From NCBI RefSeq assembly GCF_005217615.1, contig NZ_SZNK01000001.1:370001-434000 (forward strand): a stretch of DNA of 64,000 nucleotides, read 5' to 3'. Each line of letters starts with the position of its first letter. The stretch's first letter is position 1. Below, piece after piece: positions 8,143-17,906 of the stretch. Below the pieces are notes generated by a model. That model made no database searches and was not told the DNA's origin. It saw only the letters and a program-made list of their open reading frames with translations. A program made the translations under genes and the position numbers. The stretch comes from Brevibacillus antibioticus (lineage in GTDB: Bacteria > Bacillota > Bacilli > Brevibacillales > Brevibacillaceae).

Positions 8143-11100
8143 ATGAAGAAAAAGCGCCACACGCTACACACAAGCCGCATGATGGCTGGTGTCCTTCTCT
8201 CCACATCCTTTCTATTGGGGACGGTTGGTACTCCTGCCCAAGCCTTGGCAGTCAAGGATTACTCGAGTGCGATCGGAAAAAACGTTCCGCCCTCTGGGAA
8301 ATATGTAGTGGGAAAGCTGGACCCAGTCACCTCGTTTCAGCATCAATCCAGTGACAAAGCAGGGGAATATCCCCATCCAGTGGAGCCGACCTGGCGTGTA
8401 GAGGAGCAAAAGTCTCCTAGCGAACAGCAGCGGAGCATAAAGGCAAATGCCGAAAAGTACGCGATGTCCGATTTGAACAAGCTCAGTTATGACGAATTAG
8501 TCAATGTACTGGTGACGGTCAGCTGGGAGCAGATTCCTGAATTATTCGATTTTACCCCCGATTCGTACGCCTTTTACAATGATCGGCAGCGCGTTCAGGC
8601 CATCATTGACGCATTGCAAGTCAGAGGCACACAATACTCCAGCAGCGATTCCAAAGGAATAGACACCTTGGTAGAGGTTCTTCGCTCTGGGTATTACCTC
8701 GGCTACTACCATCAGGAATTATCCTATCTCAATCAGAGAAGCGAGCATGAAAAAGTGTTCCCTGCTCTACAAGCCATTGCAGACAATCCGAATTTCAAAT
8801 TAGGGACAGATGCTCAAAATGAGGTGGTAGGTGCATTTGGTGGACTTATCGGAAACACATTTGTAAGCGCTTCCCTTGTAGAGAAAGCTGCACCGATCAT
8901 CCGACAATACGAAGAACAAATGGATACTTTCATCTCGCAGCGGAGTGCGGGAGATGCTGTATTCCGCATCATGAGCCAGGTTAGCTTTATTCTGATGTGG
9001 AAAGTGGATGAACCAACCAAGAAACAGGAGTTTTACGGCAAAATCGATACGTATCTGAACGAGTTGGGAAAACTCGCCTTGCATGGCGATACAGATGAAG
9101 CGAAGGAATGGGTCCTCGACAATGGGTTTTATCATAGTGCGTATTTGGGAGAATACCATTCCAATCCGAATAAGGGTAACGAGGTCCTCACAGAAGCATT
9201 AGAGCTTTATCCGTATGTGGGACTTCAGTATATGCAGGTAGCGAAGCTGATCCAGACGGTCTATGGCGGAAAAGACGCTACGGGAAGGGACATCCAGTTC
9301 AACAAGATTCGTGAGGATGCCATGGAAAAGTATCTGCCCAAAGAATACACATTTGATGACGGAAGCATCGTCATGAAAGCAGGAGGGGATGTCACAGAAG
9401 AAAAAGTCAAACGGTTATACTGGGCGGCAAAAGAGGTAAAAGCGCAGTTTCATCGGATGGCAGGGCGAGATGAACCGATGGAAAAAGGGAACCCCGACGA
9501 TATTTTGACCATGGTCCTTTACAATAGTCCTTCAGAGTACAAGATGAACAACCCCCTGTATGGCTATGAGACGGACAACGGGGGCATGTATATCGAGGGG
9601 AAAGGAACTTTCTTCACCTACGAGCGAACACCGCAGCAGAGCACGTACACACTGGAAGAATTATTCCGCCATGAATTCACGCACTATTTGCAAGGGCGCT
9701 ATGCCATACCTGGCTTGTGGAATGAAGGCCCAATTTACAGAGACGAGAGACTGTCGTGGTTTGAAGAAGGAGGAGCGGAACTTTTTGCAGGCTCCACGCG
9801 AACAACAGGTGTTCTGCCTCGAAAATCCATGGTCAACAATCTCATTCGCTTTGGACAAAATAATTGGTATACGGCTTCGCAAACTTTGCACGCACGCTAC
9901 GGCACGTGGGACTTTTATACGTATTCATACGCCTTGCAGTATCACATGATGAAAGAGGACTGGAACAAGCTCGATGATATCATGGATTACATAGAGGCCA
10001 ACAACGTGGATGGTTATGACCAGTTCATCCGTACGCTCAGCAACGATTCAGAGCTAAATCAGGATTACCACCGAACCATGGAATCGTTGGTAGACAGCTA
10101 TCCTGATCTGACCGTGCCGCTGGTATCTGATGATTATCTGGTTGCGCCAGCCCCCAAAGCAAGTGCAGAAATCTTCCAAGAAATTGAGGATGTCGCTGGA
10201 TTGCAAAATGTGTCTACAAACAGGCGCGAGTCAGAGTTTTTCCAAACCTTTACGTTAACCGGGACGTACACGGGTACGCAGGCACAAGGGGAGAAGCAAG
10301 ACTGGGAAACGATGAGTCGCATGACAGATGAGTTTCTAACTACACTTACTTCCCACCCGTGGAACGGCTACAAAACCGTAACCGCCTACTTTACCAACTA
10401 TAGAGTAAATGCGTCCAATCAGTTTGAGTATGATGTCACGTTCCACGGGGTTCTTCCAGAACAGGGAGATGGTGAGAACCAGCCGCCTGTAATTGTCATG
10501 AACGGACCGTCAAAAGCAGCTGTAAACGAGGAGGTAGCATTCAGTAGTAACGGAAGCTCCGATCCGGATGGGAGCATCGTATCCTATCTGTGGGAATTTG
10601 GAGATGGCACAACTAGCAGTAATGCCAACCCTACGCATGTCTACGAAAATCAGGGAGAATATACCGTGAAACTGCAAGTAACGGATGACAAAGGAGCGGT
10701 TACTACGAAATCGATGACGATCACGATCGAGGAGCAGGGTGGAGAAATTGGGGAAAAGGAACAGGAGCCAAACAACAGCTTTTCAGAGGCGAATCCATTG
10801 AAAAGCAATGTGGTGTTGAGTGGTCAAACAAGTAGACAGGACGACAAGGACATTTTTGCCTTGAAGGTATTGGGCAGCGGAAAGGTGAAAATCAACGTAA
10901 CGAGTGAGCACGATACTGGTTTGAACTGGGTCGTTCACCACGAGGATGATCTGGATCATTATTTCGCTTACCCCAAAACCTCAGGAAAAACGCTCTCCGG
11001 TGAGTTTGAAGCAACTCCGGGTACCTACTATTTGTCCGTGTACAACTTTAACGGTGAAACCATTTCATACAAAGTAACCTCGGAATTGCCAGAAGTAGAA

Positions 11101-11448
11101 TTAGAACCAACCGAAACGGAGCCGAACAATTCATTCGATGACGCTAATACAGTACAGTTGGGGGAAGAGATAAGTGGTCAAACCGATCGTACAGATGACA
11201 GGGACACGTACATGATTCAGGTTGAAGAGGAAGGGGTCGTTCAAGTTACGGTAAGTAGCGAGAAGGACGAAGGCTTAAACTGGGTGGTGTTCCATGAAGA
11301 TGATCTCGAAACGTATTTCGCCTACCCCAAAACCACAGGTAAGAAACTGACTGGAGAATTTGAGGCAAAACCAGGGAAATATTACTTGTTAGTCTACAAC
11401 ACTAACAACACGAAGATTCCGTACAAAGTAATCCTGAACGCTGAGTAA
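8143..11448 (+). CDS. Secreted collagenase (peptidase family M9)
   Basis: This 1101-residue preproprotein degrades collagen or similar proteins outside the cell. Order: signal peptide (1-36, ending AQALA); M9N-type helical activator domain; zinc peptidase with H510-E-F-T-H514 and a downstream glutamate in the FEEGGAELFAG segment (E541/E542, matching the 32-residue spacing of clostridial collagenases); a PKD domain (about 780-865, with SYLWEFGDG); and two PPC-type beta-sandwich domains, each with EPNNSF...A and a closing YYLxVYN strand, for substrate binding. The chosen ATG follows AAAGGAGG by 11 nt and opens the signal peptide; an upstream in-frame ATG at 7963 has neither. It is a monocistronic unit with a strong terminator. 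Confidence 0.93.
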   Translation: MKKKRHTLHTSRMMAGVLLSTSFLLGTVGTPAQALAVKDYSSAIGKNVPPSGKYVVGKLDPVTSFQHQSSDKAGEYPHPVEPTWRVEEQKSPSEQQRSIKANAEKYAMSDLNKLSYDELVNVLVTVSWEQIPELFDFTPDSYAFYNDRQRVQAIIDALQVRGTQYSSSDSKGIDTLVEVLRSGYYLGYYHQELSYLNQRSEHEKVFPALQAIADNPNFKLGTDAQNEVVGAFGGLIGNTFVSASLVEKAAPIIRQYEEQMDTFISQRSAGDAVFRIMSQVSFILMWKVDEPTKKQEFYGKIDTYLNELGKLALHGDTDEAKEWVLDNGFYHSAYLGEYHSNPNKGNEVLTEALELYPYVGLQYMQVAKLIQTVYGGKDATGRDIQFNKIREDAMEKYLPKEYTFDDGSIVMKAGGDVTEEKVKRLYWAAKEVKAQFHRMAGRDEPMEKGNPDDILTMVLYNSPSEYKMNNPLYGYETDNGGMYIEGKGTFFTYERTPQQSTYTLEELFRHEFTHYLQGRYAIPGLWNEGPIYRDERLSWFEEGGAELFAGSTRTTGVLPRKSMVNNLIRFGQNNWYTASQTLHARYGTWDFYTYSYALQYHMMKEDWNKLDDIMDYIEANNVDGYDQFIRTLSNDSELNQDYHRTMESLVDSYPDLTVPLVSDDYLVAPAPKASAEIFQEIEDVAGLQNVSTNRRESEFFQTFTLTGTYTGTQAQGEKQDWETMSRMTDEFLTTLTSHPWNGYKTVTAYFTNYRVNASNQFEYDVTFHGVLPEQGDGENQPPVIVMNGPSKAAVNEEVAFSSNGSSDPDGSIVSYLWEFGDGTTSSNANPTHVYENQGEYTVKLQVTDDKGAVTTKSMTITIEEQGGEIGEKEQEPNNSFSEANPLKSNVVLSGQTSRQDDKDIFALKVLGSGKVKINVTSEHDTGLNWVVHHEDDLDHYFAYPKTSGKTLSGEFEATPGTYYLSVYNFNGETISYKVTSELPEVELEPTETEPNNSFDDANTVQLGEEISGQTDRTDDRDTYMIQVEEEGVVQVTVSSEKDEGLNWVVFHEDDLETYFAYPKTTGKKLTGEFEAKPGKYYLLVYNTNNTKIPYKVILNAE

Positions 11449-11467
11449 TCTACCCATTTATGGGAAG

Positions 11468-11516
11468 AAAAGCCCTTTCTACCCCCTTTTTAAAAAGGAT
11501 AGAAGGGCTTTTTTTT
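11468..11516 (+). terminator. Rho-independent terminator after the collagenase gene
   Basis: Long hairpin with outer arms AAAAGCCCTT...AAGGGCTTTT and an inner CCTTTTT/AAAAAGG pairing, followed by eight Ts. The reverse strand also ends in TTTTC, so it may serve the convergent L,D-transpeptidase gene too. Confidence 0.85.
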
Positions 11517-11595
11517 CGTTTGATAAGCGTCTGGTAAAAATCAGCGCGTAACGCTATGACGTTCCGCACGTCTTTTCTTTACGTAGCTTAAAGAA

Positions 11596-13020
11596 TCAAT
11601 GGAGCCAATTGTAAATGACTTGTGGCGTCTCTTCCTCAGGACCAGCCGGGAGAACGAATGGAACAGGATTGCTCCAAGGCTGGGCAGGGGACGGGGCATT
11701 GGAGATAATGAATTCTGTCCCCAATGAAACAAAGCTGTACAACTCCTCGACAGCGGCATTGTACAAGCGAACACACCCGAGCGAAACAGATGAACCGATG
11801 CTCTCGGGATGGTTTGTCCCGTGGATGGTATACCCCTTCTCCTGAAAGACCATGCCCCTCGTACCATAAATATTGTCATGTCCGCGGGGCTGATTGATTT
11901 TTTGTTGAATGGTATAGTAGCCTTCGGGCGTAGAACCGTTTTTACCTATGGCAACGGGATAGCTGCGAACCAGATGGGACCCACTGATGAGCTTCATCGT
12001 ATGTGTCGAGGTAGTCAAGTGAAGCTGTAACGGTTCGAAAGGCGTCACTGGCTCCGGATAGCCGGGAAGCGGCAGCACATTGCGTAAGCTGTCCCATGCG
12101 GACTCTGGCGAGAAGGCTTTGGGATGATACGGATAGCTTGTTAACAAAAGTCTCTTTGGCGGTACTGGAATTTGTGGCAAATAATTGCCTGGATAAGCGT
12201 CAGCCAGATCAGACAGTTGGGCAGGCAACGTACCCGTTTGCTGATAGTAGCGATACAAGGCGTTTCGCAAGATCAGAACATGCTGAAGGGTTAGCTGCTC
12301 ATCCGTGAGTTCTGCCTTTGCTGTAGCAAGTGTCGGTTCTCTGTCCAACTGCACAGGTTTATCCCACCATTTTTCACTGAGAACAGTCCGACTCGTCGGA
12401 TTGTAACGCAAGATGCCTCGGACTTCGTGCGGCTGATAAAACAGCAAGGGACGAAACGACGGCGAACCAGGTACTTCTGGGACAACCATCACCGTAAAAG
12501 GCTGTGTTAGAGCTGGACGCCGGGACTCTACATACCGCCGGACCTGTTCAGATAGCTCGCGGGCACTGAGTGTAGGAGGGACTGCAATGACCTCGACATG
12601 TGGCTGTGTTTGCCCAGGTGTCGGTACGGGCTGTTTGGCAGCCTGCGGCGTTGTCTCGGATGACGCATCTCTCAACGGTCCAGGAGAAAAAGCGAATTGA
12701 AAATAGAGAAACAAAAGTGAAGCCAAGAGTAAACGCATTCGACTGCCCAAGGAACTGCGCTGTCGCTCACGCAGCAGTCTGTGATAAGCGTCACGCGTCT
12801 CGTTGTCATACGGGCCTTGCTTGGATACCAGGCCACGTCTATACGCTTCGAGAGCTTGTTCCGGGTTTCCTTGTGCTTCTCGTTCTTTGCCAAGGTGAAA
12901 CCACCCGATGGCTTCGTTTGGATACTGAGTCGTATACCACCGGTAAAAGGCGAGGTCGTTCTGCTCCGGGTATTTCATATGAAATGTACTTTTTTCCTGA
13001 AGAAAGGAAACCTTGTCCAC
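11596..13020 (-). CDS. L,D-transpeptidase (YkuD family) with TPR-like N-terminus
   Basis: The 474-residue protein has a cytoplasmic N-terminal helical repeat (GWFHLGKEREAQGNPEQALE, TPR-like, about residues 38-66), a transmembrane helix (about 95-112), a roughly 230-residue external region, and a C-terminal YkuD domain. The YkuD site is H400 (IHGTNH) and C416 in SLGCVRLYN. Such enzymes make 3-3 peptidoglycan cross-links or act in spore cortex or coat formation. The start codon is GTG with GGGGGAG 9 nt upstream; an ATG 14 codons later has a poorer site. The TPR-plus-anchor fusion is unusual compared with short secreted YkuD enzymes. Confidence 0.88.
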   Translation of the reverse strand: MDKVSFLQEKSTFHMKYPEQNDLAFYRWYTTQYPNEAIGWFHLGKEREAQGNPEQALEAYRRGLVSKQGPYDNETRDAYHRLLRERQRSSLGSRMRLLLASLLFLYFQFAFSPGPLRDASSETTPQAAKQPVPTPGQTQPHVEVIAVPPTLSARELSEQVRRYVESRRPALTQPFTVMVVPEVPGSPSFRPLLFYQPHEVRGILRYNPTSRTVLSEKWWDKPVQLDREPTLATAKAELTDEQLTLQHVLILRNALYRYYQQTGTLPAQLSDLADAYPGNYLPQIPVPPKRLLLTSYPYHPKAFSPESAWDSLRNVLPLPGYPEPVTPFEPLQLHLTTSTHTMKLISGSHLVRSYPVAIGKNGSTPEGYYTIQQKINQPRGHDNIYGTRGMVFQEKGYTIHGTNHPESIGSSVSLGCVRLYNAAVEELYSFVSLGTEFIISNAPSPAQPWSNPVPFVLPAGPEEETPQVIYNWLH

Positions 13021-13116
13021 AGATACTTCTCCCCCAAATAAATGAGCGTTTAAAAAGGCGCCCTTATAAGGATGTATCGGCGGGAGTCGGGAAAATAATG
13101 AGAGTGGAGGTCAAAA

Positions 13117-13827
13117 ATGGTTTACTTACGAACGATCAAGCTGCTGCGAGAAAAATTCCCCAACACGAAAGAATATCCATTTCACTTGCCTTCCTTGCGC
13201 AAGCTGGAAGAGATCGAGCTTGCGAGCAGCGTCACTTTTTTTGTAGGAGAGAATGGCTCGGGCAAATCGACCTTATTGGAATCCATTGCCTATCAATGCG
13301 GTTTTCACACGGCTGGAGGATCGCGTCACAACTTTTATGAGGTGCACCGCTCGGAGGCGATTCTGGGTGACTACATACGCCTTTCCTGGCTACCCAAAAT
13401 AACGAATGGCTTTTTCCTGCGAGCGGAGAGCTTCTATCAGTTTGCCAGCCATATTGATGAGATGGGCCCGAAAAGCTATCAACATTATGGCGGACGCTCG
13501 TTGCATGAGCAGTCGCACGGAGAATCTTTTTTCTCGTTGTTTGCCAATCGCTTCAACGGCAGGGGAATCTACCTGCTGGATGAGCCCGAGGCTGCTCTTT
13601 CACCGAAGCGCCAAATCGCATTTTTGTACTTGATGCGCGATTTGGTGGAAGAAGGAGCACAATTTATCATTGCATCCCACTCGCCGATTCTATTGGGCTA
13701 TCCTGGAGCGACTATCCTTAATTTTGACGAATCGCCGGTACAAGAGGTGAATTATCGCGATACGGAGCACTATCAATTGACGCGCCGTTTCCTGGAGAAG
13801 CCCGATCTATTTTTAGATGAAAAATAA
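13117..13827 (+). CDS. AAA-type ATPase (ABC-like fold, soluble)
   Basis: This 236-residue protein has Walker A GENGSGKS (44-51), a short signature-like segment SHGESF, Walker B with GIYLLDEPEAAL, and the switch histidine in IIASHSPIL. There is no transmembrane segment and no partner permease nearby. It resembles the stand-alone ATPases of the COG3910 type, close to the ATPase halves of SMC/OLD-like proteins; the cellular role is unknown. GGAGG is 7 nt before the ATG. It is divergent from the L,D-transpeptidase gene, sharing an intergenic region of about 100 bp that must hold both promoters. Confidence 0.85.
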   Translation: MVYLRTIKLLREKFPNTKEYPFHLPSLRKLEEIELASSVTFFVGENGSGKSTLLESIAYQCGFHTAGGSRHNFYEVHRSEAILGDYIRLSWLPKITNGFFLRAESFYQFASHIDEMGPKSYQHYGGRSLHEQSHGESFFSLFANRFNGRGIYLLDEPEAALSPKRQIAFLYLMRDLVEEGAQFIIASHSPILLGYPGATILNFDESPVQEVNYRDTEHYQLTRRFLEKPDLFLDEK

Positions 13828-13928
13828 TTTTCATTCTTCCTGTCACAAAACTCGCCTTGGCGGTTTCTATTAGATGAACGAAGCAGTAGAGGCAATCGTC
13901 AATGGCGCAAGCAGGAAGGAGGAGCCCA

Positions 13929-14477
13929 GTGGAGGTGCAAGCAAACCTGGTGATGAACCATGCTCGAGTAGAGGATCAAGCAGATTCCTTTCAAGAATTG
14001 TTTACGACCTATTATCCGTTTGTGGTCAGACAGATCATGCGAATTGTGAAAGATCAACAAACGGCAGAAGATATTGCACAGGATGTATTTCTCTCCTTTT
14101 ACCATACCGATCGCACGGTGATCGAACAAATCCCGGCATGGCTGTCCAAGTCCGCGCTCTACGCAGCGTACAATTATCTTCGTTCAGAAAAACGCAGGTA
14201 CGCAAGACAAGAGCGAAGTGCATCCGAGCAAGAGCACGTCAGCCCTTCTTCAGAAGAGATGTGGCTTGCAAAAGAGTCTCAGAGTATCGTCCGCGATGTG
14301 CTAGAGGAGCTAGACGAGCGGGAACGAACCTTGCTGGTCATGAAATATTCCGGATTTCCTTATACGGAGTTGGCGAAAGCGACTGGCACGCAGATCAGCT
14401 CAGTGGGAACACTCCTCGCGAGAGCGAAAAGTAAATTTCGTACCATATATGGCCGGATGAGGGGGGAAGAGGAATGA
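13929..14477 (+). CDS. ECF-type RNA polymerase sigma factor
   Basis: The 182-residue protein has sigma region 2 (about residues 20-85, with QTAEDIAQDVFLSFY and the DNA-melting helix segment PAWLSKSALYAAYNYLRSEK) and region 4 (about 120-175, with ELAKATGTQISSVGTLLARA as helix-turn-helix). It would direct polymerase to stress or envelope genes. The start is taken as GTG because AAGGAGG lies 6 nt upstream; an ATG nine codons earlier has no ribosome binding site. Its stop overlaps the anti-sigma start (ATGA), the usual arrangement. The likely targets are its own operon and perhaps the ABC exporter downstream (inference). Confidence 0.92.
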   Translation: MEVQANLVMNHARVEDQADSFQELFTTYYPFVVRQIMRIVKDQQTAEDIAQDVFLSFYHTDRTVIEQIPAWLSKSALYAAYNYLRSEKRRYARQERSASEQEHVSPSSEEMWLAKESQSIVRDVLEELDERERTLLVMKYSGFPYTELAKATGTQISSVGTLLARAKSKFRTIYGRMRGEEE

Positions 14478-15649
14478 AATGCGCCGATACAGGCTTTATT
14501 CAGGCGTTCTTGGATGGGGAATGCAGCTCAAAAGAAAGTAAGCAATTCCTGCTTCATCTGGAGTACTGTGAAACCTGCCGCACACAGCTAGACGAACTGT
14601 CCGCGTTGGATAGCTGGACTCGTGAGAAGATGGAGCATGCTTTTTCCGAGACAAACGATGGGAAGGTCAATACGGAAGCAGCGTGGCAGCGTTTTTCGCA
14701 ATCCATCGAGAAAACGACTGACACCTATGCACAAGAGCGACAAATGATAACGAATCGAGCAACAATGAGAAGGAGCTGGAATCAGATGAACAAGCAAACA
14801 AAAAGATGGGTAACAGGTGCTTCGGCAGCAGCAGTATTGGCTGTGTCCCTGTCTTTCCCCCAAGTACAAGCAGCAGCGAACGATTTTCTGTCCATTTTCC
14901 GCATGGATAAAGTAGAGTTTGTCAAAGTGACGCAAGAGGATCTGCGAGAGGTCGAACAATGGATCGCTAGCGGCAATTGGGGCGAGACGGAACTACCTGG
15001 GATTGGGAAAATCTGGATGGATAAAAACGATCAAGAGAAGCTCGAACAAAGAAATCATTATTACAACAGTAAAGAAGCCGCGCTAAAGGCTGGAGTGAAG
15101 CTGCCTGAGCTGCCGAAAGATGTCACAGTGGATAGCGTGGACGTCAATTCTCCTTACACCATGCACATGGAAATCGATGCCGATCGTGCAAACAAGCTAC
15201 TGGGGCAATTGCAGGTAAAGGCGCGCTTTGATGAAAAGCTGAATGGCAAACGCTTCTCCTTGAAGATCCCACAGATGCAGAAAGTCTGGATGACCGCAGG
15301 AAAAGAAAGCTATGGCTACTCTGTCGTGGACGCACCTGAGCTAACAGCTCCTGAGGGAGTTGATCTGGCCCAGCTTCGCGAGACACTCTTGGCCCTGCCG
15401 TTCATTCCAGATCAAGTGAAAAAGCAGATGGTGAGCATCGAAGACTGGCAGCATACCCTCCCTGTGCCATACATGGCAGACGGCGATAGCAAGATGAAGG
15501 AAGTAAAAGTGAACGGTCAAAACGGAATGCTGATCACAGGTAAATACAATGCACGTCTGATGTGGCAGCAGGATGGACAGATTCACATGCTGGAAGGCAG
15601 CGAAAAGAACGCTGACGGGCTGTTGGATTTTGCAAATCAACTGAAATAA
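14474..15649 (+). CDS. Anti-sigma factor with zinc-finger domain
   Basis: The 391-residue membrane protein begins with a ZAS-type anti-sigma domain; its zinc motif H-x3-C-x2-C is seen as HLEYCETC (about residues 28-35). A transmembrane helix follows at about 108-128 (WVTGASAAAVLAVSLSF), then a large extracytoplasmic domain of about 260 residues ending in a DUF4367-like W..DG..H.L.G segment. It should hold the sigma factor inactive at the membrane until an envelope signal is sensed. The ATG overlaps the sigma stop codon, ensuring coupled translation. Confidence 0.88.
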   Translation: MKCADTGFIQAFLDGECSSKESKQFLLHLEYCETCRTQLDELSALDSWTREKMEHAFSETNDGKVNTEAAWQRFSQSIEKTTDTYAQERQMITNRATMRRSWNQMNKQTKRWVTGASAAAVLAVSLSFPQVQAAANDFLSIFRMDKVEFVKVTQEDLREVEQWIASGNWGETELPGIGKIWMDKNDQEKLEQRNHYYNSKEAALKAGVKLPELPKDVTVDSVDVNSPYTMHMEIDADRANKLLGQLQVKARFDEKLNGKRFSLKIPQMQKVWMTAGKESYGYSVVDAPELTAPEGVDLAQLRETLLALPFIPDQVKKQMVSIEDWQHTLPVPYMADGDSKMKEVKVNGQNGMLITGKYNARLMWQQDGQIHMLEGSEKNADGLLDFANQLK

Positions 15650-15740
15650 GTAAATAAATAGCGGGGCACTGGCGGAGTTTTCCTGAAAAGGGGGGGGGCT
15701 CTGCTTTGTCCCGTTTGCAATGGAGAAGGTGAGGTAAGCG

Positions 15741-16703
15741 ATGTCAGATTATGTGATTGAGACCTGGGAGTTGACCAAGCAATACAACGGCAAAGCCGGC
15801 TGCAAAAATATTACGCTACAGGTACCGCGCGGCTCTGTATTTGGTTTCCTCGGGCAAAATGGAGCGGGTAAAAGTACCTTTGTCAGGACGATGCTCGGGT
15901 TGTTGCACCCGACGGATGGCAAAGCGGTTATGCTTGGGCAGCCGATTGGCAGTGTAGAATCGCGAAAAAAGGTAGGGTACTTACCAGAGCTATTCCGCTA
16001 TCCGGATTGGTTGACAGGTCAACAGCTTTTAGAGCATCATGCCGAGTTGTGTGGATTAACACATCGCGAGAGTAAAACAGTCATAAAAAATGTCGTTGAG
16101 CTGGTCGGAATGGCTGGACGTGAGCGTGAACGCATCCGGGGCTATTCCAAAGGCATGCAGCAGCGTATCGGGATTGCCTGCGCCCTCTTATCCGATCCAG
16201 AGCTGATCTTCCTCGATGAGCCGACCTCCGCACTGGACCCAATCGGGCGAAAAGAAGTACGTGAGCTGATCGGGAGACTGCGTGACCAAGGAAAGACGAT
16301 TTTTCTCAACAGTCATCTACTGAGTGAAATGGAGAGCGTGTGCAACTACGTCGGGATCATTCACCGTAGTGAGCTGGTCGTACACGGCGACTGGCGCAAG
16401 CTGAATAACGTCCAACCACAAATTGAATTGACAGTGGACAAGGATAGCGCAGGCTTTCATAAGGAGCTTCCTTCCTTCGTTACAGCGAGTCAACTCGTCA
16501 GACAAGAAGAAGACCGTGATTCTTGGATGATGACCCTGGATCAGGACAATCGAGTGCCAGCCCTCTTGCGACAGTTGATTGCCTCCGGGGTTGCGGTTCA
16601 TGAAGTCGTGCGGAAGCAGCAATCACTGGAAGATGTATTCCTGTATTGGGTGCAGAGAAAGGAGGGGGAACGACATGTGGCCGATCATCAAGATCACGTA
16701 TAG
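15741..16703 (+). CDS. ABC transporter ATP-binding protein
   Basis: The 320-residue ATPase has Walker A GQNGAGKS, an ABC signature seen as YSKGMQQR, Walker B LIFLDEPTSALDP and the switch His in NSHLLSEME. The layout and the roughly 90-residue C-terminal extension match the BcrA/CcmA class of exporters (bacitracin-type or Nat-type). GAGG lies 7 nt before the ATG. It overlaps the permease gene by 29 nt. It lies 91 nt after the sigma/anti-sigma pair and could be its target. Confidence 0.92.
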   Translation: MSDYVIETWELTKQYNGKAGCKNITLQVPRGSVFGFLGQNGAGKSTFVRTMLGLLHPTDGKAVMLGQPIGSVESRKKVGYLPELFRYPDWLTGQQLLEHHAELCGLTHRESKTVIKNVVELVGMAGRERERIRGYSKGMQQRIGIACALLSDPELIFLDEPTSALDPIGRKEVRELIGRLRDQGKTIFLNSHLLSEMESVCNYVGIIHRSELVVHGDWRKLNNVQPQIELTVDKDSAGFHKELPSFVTASQLVRQEEDRDSWMMTLDQDNRVPALLRQLIASGVAVHEVVRKQQSLEDVFLYWVQRKEGERHVADHQDHV

Positions 16704-17541
16704 AGAAATGATCTCCAAGCGTATTTTTACGATTACGCTGATCATGTCGCTGGCCTTCCTGCTGCTGTTTGGACTTGCAACTGGCTATGCGGTTAAAGAA
16801 ATGAAAGAGATGGTAGGAGACACGGGTGTAGAGACCGTGTTGGAAAAGCAGGTTCTCTCCACACAGATGTTGGGCATGGGCTTGTACTTTGGCTCTGTCA
16901 TTACGGCACTCCTGGCGATTTTGAGCAGTGTAGGGAGCATTGCTTCTGAAATCGAAAGCCATCAGATCGATACGTGGCTAGCGCGAGCACTTCCTCGCTA
17001 CAAATATGTGCTGGGGAAATTTTTCGGGTTGGCGAGTATGCTGGGGGTGTACGCACTCTTGATGTTCCTCGGGTTATTGGGGATCAATCAATGGGTGGGG
17101 GGAGGTATGCTGGCTGTTCAGGTGGATGTTGGCCAAATCCTGAAAGCAGCTGCCTTCTTCGTTAGCATGCCGATCATCCTTGTCTGTGTCGCGATGTTCT
17201 TAAGCAGCATGACCACCACAGTGACGGGTGGTATTATCCTGATCATTCTGTACGGGATCAGCTTCGTTGGCGGCTTTATTGAGCAGATCGGTGCGGTCTT
17301 TAGCAATAGCTCGCTTACCAACATCGGGATTATTTCCAGTCTGCTCTTTCCGGCCGATTCATTGTTCAGGCAAGCGACGCTTTCGCTATTTGACTCTGCT
17401 GACGATCCGCTGTCCTTTGCTTCGCAAGGAATTTTCGGTACGACTTCTCCTCCGAGTACTGCCATGCTCATTTACACCATCCTCTATGGCATCGTGGCGT
17501 TGGGGTTGTCGATTCGGGTGTTTCAAAAGCGGGATGTATAA
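16675..17541 (+). CDS. ABC transporter permease (ABC-2 type)
   Basis: This 288-residue integral membrane protein has six predicted helices: one near residues 18-38, then a cluster from about 75 to 285. Between helix 1 and 2 is an extracytoplasmic loop of about 35 residues. The start ATG (MWPIIKITYREMISKR) has AAGGAGGGGG just upstream and lies inside the end of the ATPase gene, so the two are translated together. It belongs to the ABC2-type permease family that works with a single ATPase; the exported substrate is unknown. Confidence 0.88.
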   Translation: MWPIIKITYREMISKRIFTITLIMSLAFLLLFGLATGYAVKEMKEMVGDTGVETVLEKQVLSTQMLGMGLYFGSVITALLAILSSVGSIASEIESHQIDTWLARALPRYKYVLGKFFGLASMLGVYALLMFLGLLGINQWVGGGMLAVQVDVGQILKAAAFFVSMPIILVCVAMFLSSMTTTVTGGIILIILYGISFVGGFIEQIGAVFSNSSLTNIGIISSLLFPADSLFRQATLSLFDSADDPLSFASQGIFGTTSPPSTAMLIYTILYGIVALGLSIRVFQKRDV

Positions 17542-17551
17542 AATACAAGAG

Positions 17552-17584
17552 AGAACGGCTGATTCGTGCCGTTCTTTTTTTTTT
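17552..17584 (+). terminator. Rho-independent terminator of the ABC exporter operon
   Basis: An 8-bp stem (AGAACGGC/GCCGTTCT), an 8-nt loop and a run of about ten Ts, directly after the permease stop codon. Confidence 0.93.
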
Positions 17585-17639
17585 CGAAAGCTGGGTCAAT
17601 CAGCAGGAGGCCATAGCGACGTAGGTAGGGAGCTATCCG

Positions 17640-17906
17640 TCAAATAAGAGAAGAGAATAGATAGAGGAAAACGATATTTAATTGTTTCGCGATCTCCCAG
17701 GCATGTCCTGCCGGATCGATGCATGAAGCCGTTTGCACTCCCCACGGCCGGTCGATCGGACCGTTAAGTAGAGCAACCCCACGTTTTTTCAATTCTTCAC
17801 AGACTTCATCCACGTCTTCGACCCAAATGGTGAGCAGGAAACGGAATCAGGATTTACGTGTTTCGACTGTTCCCGGGCTCATCAATTCGTGTGATTCAGA
17901 AATATT
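17640..17906 (-). pseudogene. Decayed VOC-family (glyoxalase-like) gene remnant
   Basis: Reading the minus strand downstream of 17906 gives a fragment with SHELMSPGT, an in-frame TGA (17847-17849), then FRFLLTIWVEDVDEV, VALLNGPIDRPWGVQTAS and DPAGHAWEIAKQL. These are the hallmarks of the C-terminal half of vicinal oxygen chelate proteins (glyoxalase/bleomycin-resistance fold); the DPxGHxWEI ending carries a metal ligand Glu. The N-terminal half is missing, a second stop closes the frame at 17907-17909, and no start or ribosome binding site is found. It is therefore a broken gene, not a short active one. Confidence 0.75.

Noticed and set aside
13848..13868. Short hairpin after the AAA ATPase gene as terminator
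   Set aside because: Only a short imperfect stem with a 2-nt loop and a weak T-run; not strong enough to report as a feature.
16579..16674. 32-codon upstream extension of the ABC permease
   Set aside because: It lies within the ATPase gene without a start signal; AAGGAGGGGG precedes the ATG at 16675, which opens a typical permease N-terminus.
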